DNA from: an uncultured Bacillota bacterium
GTDB taxonomy: Bacteria > Bacillota_I > Bacilli_A > Izemoplasmatales > UBA1188
Length of the DNA: 16,374 nt
Reading direction: 5' to 3'
Assembly: GCA_937907585.1 (NCBI GenBank)
Contig: CALCVH010000019.1
Coordinates: forward strand, 1-16,374
In this document: positions 7,787 through 15,650 of the stretch, piece by piece
Numbering within the stretch: the first letter of the stretch is position 1
Layout: each line of letters begins with the position of its first letter
Notes under the pieces: model-generated
Databases searched by the model: none
Told to the model about the DNA's origin: nothing
Seen by the model: only the letters and a program-made list of their open reading frames with translations
Program-made: the position numbers and the translations under genes

Positions 7787-9181
7787 ATGAAAAAAGTTAT
7801 TAGTTTACTATTAGTTTTTATATTGAATCTATCTATATTTGTGCTATGTTTTAATGTTAAAAATGTAAATGCTGAAGAAAGTGAATCTAATGAAAATTTA
7901 ATTGAAGTAGCCGAAGTTAATAATTTAGCTAACTGGGAATACGATTGGAATACAGTAGAAATAGGCGCAGGTAAAACGAGTTTTGATTCAGGCAATTTGA
8001 CTATGGAAAATATCAATCTCGCAACCGCAAACTACGCTTTATATCAAACAAACAAATTCAATGAATTTAGAATGGATATGTACGCTAATCTATATTTACC
8101 ATCTCCATCTGATTTTGAGATTGAAGGAAACGATTGGTGCAATCTATATGTTACATTCTTTATCGATTTTGAAGATGCGAAACAGGTAGAAAACGTTGCG
8201 CAAGCCGCTTGTCCTTGGACAATGAATAAAGGTCACTTTTCAGTTTGTTTTGAAAGAATTGGCGGAAATAGCTGTTGTCAATTATTGATTAACGAAACAT
8301 TTGATGGCGCAGGAAGTAATAGATATTTCTTAAAATCAGGTCCTGCAAAAACTGATTGGTGTGATAATGAATATCACTGGTTCTCAATAGTTACTAAAGC
8401 TACAAGAAGTAAAAACCCTGCAAGACCTAGACCTGAAGAAGAAGGAATTACTATTTCAGTTTATATTGATGGTGTTGAACAATTCTCATATTATCAATCT
8501 AACGTATATTATTCAAATACTAATCTTCAAGAAGAAGTTATCCCATTCTCAACTCAAAAAGGTTATTTAGGATTATGGGCTTCTTCATCATTCGCATCTA
8601 ATTATGTTACTGAAAATACTGGTGTAAAATGCGACATTAAAAAACTACAAATAACATCATATGATGATTTAGAAGATCCTACTCTCGCAACTCCATATGA
8701 GAGATGTGCTCGTCCTGAAGTTAAACTTGACCCAGTTTTAAATTATTCACCTCAAGCATATTATGAAACTGGTGAAGAATTAGAAATTAAGTTATCTGAA
8801 TTATTTGAATATGATGGAACTGAAAAATTAACTTATACATCATCAATTAAAGGCGAACCATTTGGAACTATAAGAAATGGATATTTTGTATGGACTCCAG
8901 ATGAAGCTGGAACATATACAATTCATTTCACCGCAACTGATGGGGAAAAAGAAGCATCTAATGATGTAAGACTTAGAGTAAGAGAACCTGAAGTTGATCC
9001 AAATAAGACAACTAAAGTTGATGAACCTACTACTGTCAAAACTGATGAAGAACCAATTAGCGATGAACAAGATAGCTCAAATAAAAAGAGTGGATGTAAA
9101 GGCGGTATCGCACTATCTATTTTATCTATTCTTCCAGTAATGGGCGCAGTTGTATTATATAAAAGAAAAGAAAGATTATAG
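7787..9181 (+). CDS. Secreted surface protein: beta-sandwich (LamG-like) domain, Ig-like domain, Cys-containing C-terminal anchor
   Basis: This gene makes 464 residues from the ATG at 7787; an in-frame GTG at 7778 would add only three residues and lies inside the ribosome binding site. It has a signal peptide (about 1-29, cleavage after VNA), then a domain rich in beta strands (about 45-290) that looks like a concanavalin/LamG-type sandwich, with YIDGVEQFSYY typical of such folds. An Ig/cadherin-like domain follows (about 308-398), with NGYFVWTPDEAGTYTIHFTATDG as the two-strand signature of putative Ig domains in Firmicute surface proteins. A Thr/Glu/Asp linker leads to Lys-Ser-Gly-Cys437, a hydrophobic helix and YKRKERL. 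The first domain holds eight cysteines, including adjacent Cys163-Cys164. It sits between the binding protein and the glycosidases, so a role in holding the glycan at the cell surface is likely but inferred. No catalytic residues are evident. Confidence 0.8.
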   Translation: MKKVISLLLVFILNLSIFVLCFNVKNVNAEESESNENLIEVAEVNNLANWEYDWNTVEIGAGKTSFDSGNLTMENINLATANYALYQTNKFNEFRMDMYANLYLPSPSDFEIEGNDWCNLYVTFFIDFEDAKQVENVAQAACPWTMNKGHFSVCFERIGGNSCCQLLINETFDGAGSNRYFLKSGPAKTDWCDNEYHWFSIVTKATRSKNPARPRPEEEGITISVYIDGVEQFSYYQSNVYYSNTNLQEEVIPFSTQKGYLGLWASSSFASNYVTENTGVKCDIKKLQITSYDDLEDPTLATPYERCARPEVKLDPVLNYSPQAYYETGEELEIKLSELFEYDGTEKLTYTSSIKGEPFGTIRNGYFVWTPDEAGTYTIHFTATDGEKEASNDVRLRVREPEVDPNKTTKVDEPTTVKTDEEPISDEQDSSNKKSGCKGGIALSILSILPVMGAVVLYKRKERL

Positions 9182-9190
9182 GTAACGCAG

Positions 9191-10843
9191 ATGAAAAAGA
9201 TAATTTCATTTGCGATAATACTTTCATTGATTCTTTTAATTACCGCATGTAATAAAGAAACTACAAATACAAATAATGATCAATCAAAAAATATGAGTAG
9301 CGATATAACGCAAAATAATAATACGACAAGTGAAATGAATTATAAGGTAGATGATTCAATGATCGCTAGCGGATATGTTAGATATGATCTAAAAGAACCG
9401 CTTAAGAGGTTAACTGAAGGAATTGGCGCACAATTTGATACTTGCGTTATTGATCCATATAATAATAAAGTAACAGAGTGGAGCGTATTTGAAAACGCAG
9501 TAAACATATCTAACTTACAGGCTGTAAGAATCAGATTCTATCCTGAAATGTATGAACGTGGAAATGATAATGATGATCCATTTTCATTTGATTATAATTC
9601 AAAAAATGTTGATTTTAATTCTTTAGAAATGCAGCACCTATATCAGCTTCTTGATTTGTTTGAAAAGAATCATATAAATGTGGATTTAAGTTGGTATGGA
9701 TGTAGAACAACATTTAAATCAGAAGATGGTAGATATAATGGAAGTTTTTTAGGTGGAACTTACGGTGATGATGGTATTAACGGCTGGATGGTTGCGCCAT
9801 CTAGTAAATACGTATCTAACCCAGTAGAAGAATACGCTGAAAGTGTCGCATCATGTCTTTATTATTTAATTGAAACAAAGAAATATACTTGTTTATATGA
9901 ATATAGTATATTCCCTGAACCTGAAGGTGTTATTAGCGATTTAAATATGTATAAATCTATCGCTTTAAGCATAGATGGTAGACTTAAAAAGCTAGGTATA
10001 AGAGAAAAAATCAAATTCTCTGGACCAGCTGATTATGGAAATAACGCTAACAATTTAGAAAATAAATATTTAAGTCTTAACTGTGGATATGATAAGGTTG
10101 ATTCATCTGTATATTGTTTTAGAGGCGCAATGGATGTTCGTGGTAATACTGTCACTCCATCATCTAATGAAGCGATGTATAATTTCGCTAAAGAACATGT
10201 TGATGTTTGCGAAAAGTATGGATTAAGTTGGGGTGTAGCTGAAAGTGGAACCGCAAACTTCATAACCGCTGTTACAAACGCTGATACTGAAACATATGAT
10301 AGAGCGATGACTATGACAAGATTCTTTATTAACTTAACGAATGCTGGATGTACGAATATTAAATATTTCGTTTTCGCAGATTGTAGTTATGATGGAATAG
10401 TCAATGAAGAGGGCCTTTTCAGATTCGCTAAAACATACTATAAAGATTCTGATATCGACTATCAAGCTAAGCCTATATGGTACGCTTGGAGTTTGATTAT
10501 GAGATATACAGATATTGGTAGTGAAATCTACCCTATAACAAACAATTATAGTGAAAACATTGATCCAAATATCTGTATTACTGCGTTACGTCTTCCAGAT
10601 GGTTCATGGACATATGTGATGGCTAATATCTCAAATGAATCAAAGAAAGTTGCGATTGTAAACGAGAATATGAATAGACCAGAAGAAATGAAACAGTTTA
10701 GGTTAACTGCTTCAAGTGTTCCATTCGGAGAAGACGCAACTATTAAATTAATTGAAAAACAAAAAGATATTGATACATCGAATGGTATCGCATATGTGAA
10801 TATACCAGCTAATGGAATAATTATTTTATCTAATAAAAAGTGA
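9191..10843 (+). CDS. Lipoprotein, clan GH-A-like glycoside hydrolase (paralogue 1)
   Basis: This 550-residue protein has a lipoprotein signal (ITAC, Cys20) and an Asn/Thr-rich linker to about residue 50. A YVRYDL...GIGAQFDT opening resembles that of GH30/GH39-like clan GH-A enzymes. A TIM-barrel region runs to about residue 440 and ends in a short beta-sandwich (about 460-550: GSWTYVMANISNESKK, then IPANGIIILSNK). The candidate acid/base is Glu243 in Phe-Pro-Glu-Pro-Glu, after a strand at 233-241; the candidate nucleophile is Glu351 in GVAESG. The usual Asn before the acid/base is Pro242. A block at 122-142 with Asn-Asp-Asn-Asp-Asp-Pro is shared with the next gene. It is likely a membrane-tethered outer-face exoglycosidase. 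The exact GH family is not clear to me, and an inactive carbohydrate-binding homologue is possible. The start has AGGT seven bases upstream, overlapping the previous stop. Confidence 0.72.
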   Translation: MKKIISFAIILSLILLITACNKETTNTNNDQSKNMSSDITQNNNTTSEMNYKVDDSMIASGYVRYDLKEPLKRLTEGIGAQFDTCVIDPYNNKVTEWSVFENAVNISNLQAVRIRFYPEMYERGNDNDDPFSFDYNSKNVDFNSLEMQHLYQLLDLFEKNHINVDLSWYGCRTTFKSEDGRYNGSFLGGTYGDDGINGWMVAPSSKYVSNPVEEYAESVASCLYYLIETKKYTCLYEYSIFPEPEGVISDLNMYKSIALSIDGRLKKLGIREKIKFSGPADYGNNANNLENKYLSLNCGYDKVDSSVYCFRGAMDVRGNTVTPSSNEAMYNFAKEHVDVCEKYGLSWGVAESGTANFITAVTNADTETYDRAMTMTRFFINLTNAGCTNIKYFVFADCSYDGIVNEEGLFRFAKTYYKDSDIDYQAKPIWYAWSLIMRYTDIGSEIYPITNNYSENIDPNICITALRLPDGSWTYVMANISNESKKVAIVNENMNRPEEMKQFRLTASSVPFGEDATIKLIEKQKDIDTSNGIAYVNIPANGIIILSNKK

Positions 10844-10845
10844 GG
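10842..10845 (+). promoter_or_regulatory. Ribosome binding site deciding the start at 10855
   Basis: GAGG overlaps the TGA stop of the preceding gene and sits nine bases before the ATG at 10855. The in-frame GTG at 10840 and ATG at 10849 are too close to it, and a start at 10855 gives a standard MKK signal peptide with the lipid-anchored Cys at position 20, as in the neighbouring lipoproteins. Confidence 0.55.
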
Positions 10846-10854
10846 CAAATGATA

Positions 10855-12468
10855 ATGAAGAAATTATTATTTAGTATATTATTTGTGCTAACTATGATAT
10901 TTGTTATAGGATGCGAAAAGAATACAGAAGAAAATAAAACCACAAATAATAATAAAACTGATATATCTACAACAAATAATTCTTTAGACCCAAATAATAT
11001 TGAAGTATTAAGTGAGTATCAAAGATATGATATTGGTGAAAAAAATGATGCGCCTTTAATTGGATTTGGTGCTCAAATGGATACCGACATCTTCATGCCT
11101 TGGAACAATATGACAAAAGAAGATGAAGAAATCTGGGAAAATAGAATCAAAGAAATGAATTTAAAATACACTAGAATTAAGTATTTCCCTGAATTTCTAG
11201 AAAGGGCGAATGATAACGATGATCCAAATGTATTCGATTATGATTCAAAAGATGTTGATTTTGAATGCGCAGAAATGCAAGCGTTATATAAAGTGCTTGA
11301 TTTATGCGAAAAATATTCTATTAAAGTAGATTTTTCATTATCTGGTTGTTATCACTGGTTTGAATCATATGATGGTAAATATAAAGGAACTTGGCTAGGT
11401 GAAGATTCTTCAAGTGTATCAAATTATTGGGTTACTGGCCCAACTGATTTTGATGAATATGCTGAAAACATTGTTATAGTAACTAAATATTTGCTTGAAG
11501 TTAAGAAATATACTTGTATATGGGGCATATCTAATATATCTGAATCATTCTTCAATGAAAATGGTGTAAAATCATGGGATTCATATGTAGAAAGCTGTAG
11601 AATCATTAGAGATAGATTAATTAAAGAAGGAATTAAGGATAAGATTCTATTTATCGGTTGTTCAGAAAATGGCGGTGTTCCAAAATATTACAAAGAAGAG
11701 TTTGAAACAGTAAAAGATATTTTTGATGTTTGTTGTACAGGAAACTATAACTGGGATTATACTTGTGAAAATGAATCAATAAGAAACTATTTTACTGATA
11801 TGCTTGATGTGGTAAAATATTATGGGAAAACTGATTTCGCTATCAGTGAATTCTGTCAAGGAAAACACTTCACAGATGCGGTACATAAAACTGATATAGA
11901 TGATTATTCTGCAGGATTATATATCGCAAGATTCTGTATTGAAGCTGCGAAAGCGGGTGTAACAGCTTTTGACCACTATATTCTAGGCGACACATTCTTC
12001 ACTAATTCATATATACATACTATGGGTTTATGGATGTATAGAGATTCAAATGTTGTTAATCCAGAATATATATCATGGGCAGCTCACCCTGAATACTATT
12101 TCTACGCAATGGTATCGAGATACACAGATAGAGGCGCCTACGCTTATAAGGTTAATGAAGAACTTAAAAGTGAATATGATGATGAAGATAGAGATATCGC
12201 AATTGTAGCGTTTGAACTTTTAGATGGTTCATGGTCATACTATATCGCAAATACATCTAATGAATCTAAAAAGATTGCGGTAGTAAACACATTATCTACT
12301 CATCCTCAACAAATGAACGCTTACAAAGTAACTGAATCATGGATACCAGAGGATAGAGCGTGTGTGCTTCCAGAATCATTTAAGGTAATTGACGCATCTA
12401 ATGGTGTTGCGTATGTCACAGTTCCTGCTAACGGATTACTAGTTGTCTCAAACAAGATTGTTGAATAG
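10855..12468 (+). CDS. Lipoprotein, clan GH-A-like glycoside hydrolase (paralogue 2)
   Basis: This 537-residue protein (from the ATG at 10855) is a clear paralogue of the upstream gene product, and the two align end to end. Shared features are lipobox VIGC with Cys20, an Asn/Thr-rich linker, YQRYDIG...LIGFGAQMDT, an Asn-Asp-Asn-Asp-Asp-Pro block (119-124), a YTCIW strand before Glu230, a strand ending FAISEFCQ with Glu332, and a closing beta-sandwich (GSWSYYIANTSNESKK ... VPANGLLVVSNK). Glu230 (Ile-Ser-Glu-Ser) and Glu332 are the candidate acid/base and nucleophile of a GH-A retaining mechanism. The usual Asn before the acid/base is Ser229. Several loops between the shared blocks differ from those of paralogue 1, which suggests related but distinct linkages or substrates. 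It probably acts on the outer face of the membrane, feeding the transporter. Family assignment is tentative. The gap to the previous stop is 11 bases. Confidence 0.72.
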   Translation: MKKLLFSILFVLTMIFVIGCEKNTEENKTTNNNKTDISTTNNSLDPNNIEVLSEYQRYDIGEKNDAPLIGFGAQMDTDIFMPWNNMTKEDEEIWENRIKEMNLKYTRIKYFPEFLERANDNDDPNVFDYDSKDVDFECAEMQALYKVLDLCEKYSIKVDFSLSGCYHWFESYDGKYKGTWLGEDSSSVSNYWVTGPTDFDEYAENIVIVTKYLLEVKKYTCIWGISNISESFFNENGVKSWDSYVESCRIIRDRLIKEGIKDKILFIGCSENGGVPKYYKEEFETVKDIFDVCCTGNYNWDYTCENESIRNYFTDMLDVVKYYGKTDFAISEFCQGKHFTDAVHKTDIDDYSAGLYIARFCIEAAKAGVTAFDHYILGDTFFTNSYIHTMGLWMYRDSNVVNPEYISWAAHPEYYFYAMVSRYTDRGAYAYKVNEELKSEYDDEDRDIAIVAFELLDGSWSYYIANTSNESKKIAVVNTLSTHPQQMNAYKVTESWIPEDRACVLPESFKVIDASNGVAYVTVPANGLLVVSNKIVE

Positions 12469-12478
12469 AGGATAGAAA

Positions 12479-13684
12479 ATGGAATCAATGGAAGAATTAA
12501 AAAAAGAGTATTACGGATTATTTAAGGAAGAATTAGATAAGTATTGTGCTCCTTTCTGGTTAAACAATGGAATGGATAAAACATATGGCGGTGTCTTAAA
12601 CTGTTTAGATAGAGAAGGAAAAGTATTCTCTACTGATAAATCAGTTTGGATGCAGGGAAGATGCGGATGGATGTATTCACATCTATCTAATCTATTCGGA
12701 AAGAATGATGAATATCTAAAGTTCGCTAAAAGTTGTATAGACTTCTTAAATGAACACTGTTTTGATAAAGATGGTAGAATGTATTTTACTGTCACTAAAG
12801 AAGGATTACCTTTAAGAAAAAGAAGATACTGGTTCAGTGAATCTTTCTATGTTTCAGCTTGCGCAGAATACTATTACGCAACAAAAGAAACTAAATATTT
12901 AGAAGACGCTAGAAAAGTATATGATTTGATTGCGAATATATTTAAGGATGGTTCAACTGATCCATTTAAAATTTTCCCTAAAACATATCCTGAAACAAGA
13001 AACTTAAAAGCTATGGCTGGACCTATGATTCTTCTTAATGTTTCATCTATTATGAGAAAAGTAGATAAAGAGCGCCTTGACTTATATAATAAAAACATTG
13101 ATTTCTATTTAAGTGAAATAAAGAAGCACTATAATAAAGATTTACATTGTATGTTAGAAAACATCACAGTGGATAATAAATATTTAAGTGAAGTATCAGA
13201 AGGAAGAATAGTTAATCCTGGACATGATATGGAATGTTCATTATTCCTTCTTGAAGAAGCAATTTATAGAAATGATAAAGAACTTCAAGAATTCGCTGAA
13301 ACAGTATTTACTGATGCGATTAATATCGGCTGGGACAACGAATATGAAGGTGTATTCTATTTTAAAGACGCAGAAAATAAGCCTGTAGAAAGCTATGAAC
13401 ACGATATGAAATTATGGTGGCCTCATAACGAAGGAATAGTTGCGTCACTACTTCTATATAAAACTACAAAGAAAGAAGTATATCTTGAATGGTTCAAGAA
13501 ATTAACTAAATACGCATTTGAACATTTCTCTGATAGAAAGTATGGTGAATGGTATGGATATTTAAGACGTGATGGTCTTCCAACTATGCCTCCTTGTAAA
13601 GGCTGCACATATAAAGGTCCATTCCACGTTATGAGATGCCTATCTAGCGTATTATGTATATTTGATGATAAAGAATTTGTTTAA
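12479..13684 (+). CDS. AGE-family sugar 2-epimerase/isomerase
   Basis: This 401-residue protein has no signal peptide, so it is cytoplasmic, and its length is normal for the N-acylglucosamine 2-epimerase (AGE/renin-binding protein) family of (alpha/alpha)6 barrels. The family's functional residues are present near their expected positions: Arg61 in MQGRCGW, His249 and Glu252 in NPGHDME, and His383 in KGPFHVMR. These correspond to the Arg60, His248, Glu251 and His382 recalled for the mammalian enzyme. WWPHNEG (313-319) is another typical family segment. Members act on N-acylglucosamine, cellobiose or related oligosaccharides, and other aldoses, so the substrate cannot be fixed from sequence. 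Lying between surface glycosidases and GH127, it probably epimerises or isomerises a sugar released from the imported oligosaccharide. GAGGA six bases before the ATG supports the start; an in-frame ATG at 12488 is less well placed. Confidence 0.9.
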   Translation: MESMEELKKEYYGLFKEELDKYCAPFWLNNGMDKTYGGVLNCLDREGKVFSTDKSVWMQGRCGWMYSHLSNLFGKNDEYLKFAKSCIDFLNEHCFDKDGRMYFTVTKEGLPLRKRRYWFSESFYVSACAEYYYATKETKYLEDARKVYDLIANIFKDGSTDPFKIFPKTYPETRNLKAMAGPMILLNVSSIMRKVDKERLDLYNKNIDFYLSEIKKHYNKDLHCMLENITVDNKYLSEVSEGRIVNPGHDMECSLFLLEEAIYRNDKELQEFAETVFTDAINIGWDNEYEGVFYFKDAENKPVESYEHDMKLWWPHNEGIVASLLLYKTTKKEVYLEWFKKLTKYAFEHFSDRKYGEWYGYLRRDGLPTMPPCKGCTYKGPFHVMRCLSSVLCIFDDKEFV

Positions 13685-13687
13685 TTT

Positions 13688-15610
13688 ATGAAAAACTACC
13701 AAAAATTTGATGAATCTAAATTTATTGTTCATCCAGATGGCTGGTTAAAAGATTTTCTTAATTTACAAAACAATGGGCTCACTGGAAATATTGAAAAGAC
13801 TGGTGAGCCTTTTAAATCTTTTAGCTGGAACATTTTTGATGAAGAAGCATTAAATAAAATGGATCCACTTTGGAAATGGGTTCCTTTTGAACAGACCGCA
13901 TATCACCTTGATGGCGCTACCACTTTAGGTAGATTATTAGATGATAAGAATCTAAAAGAAAAAACATCAAAAATAATATATGATGTCTTTGATAATATTG
14001 ATAAAGATGGTTATATTGGTCCGTCATTTTTAAAAGATCCTAAAAAGACGAATAGGTGGCCACACACAGTATTCTTTAGAGCGGTATTCTCTAAATATTA
14101 TGAAAACCATGATATTGAATTAATTAAAAAAATAGAAAACCATTATTTAAACAATAGAGTAGATTATAGCGAAGGAAGAAACGTAACTAATATTGAAATA
14201 ATGTTATTAGTATATGGAATAACTAAAAATAAAGAACTCTTAGATTACGCCATTAAAACCTATGAAGATTTTCAAAAAAGAAAAAAAGATCCAGAATATG
14301 TAAATGAACATAATCTTGAAATAAATATGTTAAATAACACCGTTCCATATGAACATGGTGTAACATATAATGAAATCGCAAAGCTTGGTTCAATTATCTA
14401 TATGTATACTGGAAATAAAAAATATCTTAAACCAAGTATAAACGCATATAAAAAGTTAGAAAAGTATCATTTACTTCCAGATGGATGCGTAAGTTCTAAT
14501 GAGTTTTTAAGAGGTAAAAAACCAAATGAAACTCATGAAACATGTGATATATCAGACTACACTTGGTCACTTGGATATTTATTAAAGGCGACTAAAGATG
14601 GAAAGTACGCTGATTTAATAGAAAAGTGTATTTATAATGCAGGAATAGGTGCGGTATTAGAAGACTTTAAAGCCCTACAATACTTTTCTGGCGTGAATCA
14701 AATCGTTCTAGATAACAGTTCAAATCATAACTATTATAGAAGAGGACAAGACTGGATGCAGTATAAACCAGGTCATGTGACTCAGTGTTGTCAAGGGAAT
14801 GTGAACAGGTTTTTCCCTAATTTTGTAAGTAGAATGTGGATGTCACATAATAAAACTATCTATTCAATATTCTATGGTTCTTCTTTATCAGAAATAAAAT
14901 TCGGAAATAAAAAACTAGTAATAAAAGAAGAAACTGATTATCCATTTAATGAAGAAATAAACTATTCTTTTAGTGGTACATACGATAACTTCTTTAATTT
15001 AGGTTTAAGAATCCCATCATATTCAAATGGCTATAAATTATATATAAATGGTGAAACTAAGAATTACGATATTAAAAAAGGTTTTATCGTAATTGATAAT
15101 TTAAATAAGAATGATGTGGTTAAATTAGTTCTAAATTCAAAAATAGAAGTAAGCGTATATGAAAGAAATGGTGTAATAGTAGAAAAAGGACCACTATTAT
15201 ATTCTCTTGGTGAAAAGGGTAAAAGAAATAAATATTTTATAGAAGAATATGGTTATCCAATATATAATATTTATTCGTCAATTCCATGGAATTATGGAAT
15301 AAATTTAGAAGAAGTAAATCCTAAATTAATTAATCTTAATTCAAATGGATATAAATGGGATTTAGATAACATACCTTTAGCGATAGAAATTGAAGCGCAT
15401 AAAATATATTCATTAAAAGAAATAAGAAAAAGAATAGTCCCTACTTCAACAAATGAATTCAAAAAAGAAACAGAAAGAATCAGAGGTCATTTTAGATTTA
15501 CTCCAAATATTAAAACATATAGTAATGGATATGGCGCAAAAGAAGTAATAAGATTATATCCATATGGCGCTTGTAAAATTAGAATGTCCGTATTACCAAG
15601 AATAAAATAA
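13688..15610 (+). CDS. GH127-type beta-L-arabinofuranosidase (former DUF1680), cytoplasmic
   Basis: This 640-residue protein has the standard GH127/GH146 length and layout: an (alpha/alpha)6 barrel followed by beta-sandwich domains. There is no signal peptide. The Zn-Cys active site can be traced: Glu284-Thr-Cys286 matches the ETC motif (Glu338/Cys340 of the bifidobacterial HypBA1 enzyme), and Cys367-Cys368 in QCCQGN matches Cys417/Cys418, with the first cysteine as nucleophile. Glu272 is the likely acid/base (Glu322 equivalent), though it lies 12 residues before Glu284 instead of 16, so this loop is shorter. The family removes beta-L-arabinofuranose from oligosaccharides; other activities are possible in divergent members. 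It is the last gene of the operon, three bases after the epimerase stop. There is no convincing ribosome binding site, so translational coupling is likely. Its stop codon (15608-15610) lies at the base of the terminator stem. Confidence 0.9.
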   Translation: MKNYQKFDESKFIVHPDGWLKDFLNLQNNGLTGNIEKTGEPFKSFSWNIFDEEALNKMDPLWKWVPFEQTAYHLDGATTLGRLLDDKNLKEKTSKIIYDVFDNIDKDGYIGPSFLKDPKKTNRWPHTVFFRAVFSKYYENHDIELIKKIENHYLNNRVDYSEGRNVTNIEIMLLVYGITKNKELLDYAIKTYEDFQKRKKDPEYVNEHNLEINMLNNTVPYEHGVTYNEIAKLGSIIYMYTGNKKYLKPSINAYKKLEKYHLLPDGCVSSNEFLRGKKPNETHETCDISDYTWSLGYLLKATKDGKYADLIEKCIYNAGIGAVLEDFKALQYFSGVNQIVLDNSSNHNYYRRGQDWMQYKPGHVTQCCQGNVNRFFPNFVSRMWMSHNKTIYSIFYGSSLSEIKFGNKKLVIKEETDYPFNEEINYSFSGTYDNFFNLGLRIPSYSNGYKLYINGETKNYDIKKGFIVIDNLNKNDVVKLVLNSKIEVSVYERNGVIVEKGPLLYSLGEKGKRNKYFIEEYGYPIYNIYSSIPWNYGINLEEVNPKLINLNSNGYKWDLDNIPLAIEIEAHKIYSLKEIRKRIVPTSTNEFKKETERIRGHFRFTPNIKTYSNGYGAKEVIRLYPYGACKIRMSVLPRIK

Positions 15611-15638
15611 TACTCCAAATCGGCTGATTTGGAGTATT
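15609..15638. terminator. Bidirectional terminator between convergent genes
   Basis: Bases 15609-15621 pair perfectly with 15626-15638 (13 bp) around the loop GGCT. A T-rich tract follows on the minus strand (complement of 15601-15610), giving a good intrinsic terminator for the minus-strand gene. The plus-strand side is followed by TATATAA-type sequence, a weaker tract. It lies exactly between the stops of the convergent genes (15610 plus, 15651 minus). Confidence 0.8.
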
Positions 15639-15650
15639 TATATAAGGCAA

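Noticed and set aside
10840..10842. GTG at 10840 as the start of the second glycosidase, overlapping the first
   Set aside because: There is no ribosome binding site at a suitable distance; the ATG at 10855 has GAGG nine bases upstream and gives Cys20 like the other lipoproteins.
9191..10857. Mycoplasma-type code with TGA as tryptophan
   Set aside because: Tryptophan is encoded by TGG throughout, no long frame contains an in-frame TGA, and the TGA at 10841 ends a gene at its expected length.
866..13608. Short minus-strand open frames of 60-100 codons under the plus-strand genes
   Set aside because: All lie inside clear coding sequence on the other strand, have no ribosome binding sites or recognisable domains, and fit chance openings in AT-rich antisense.
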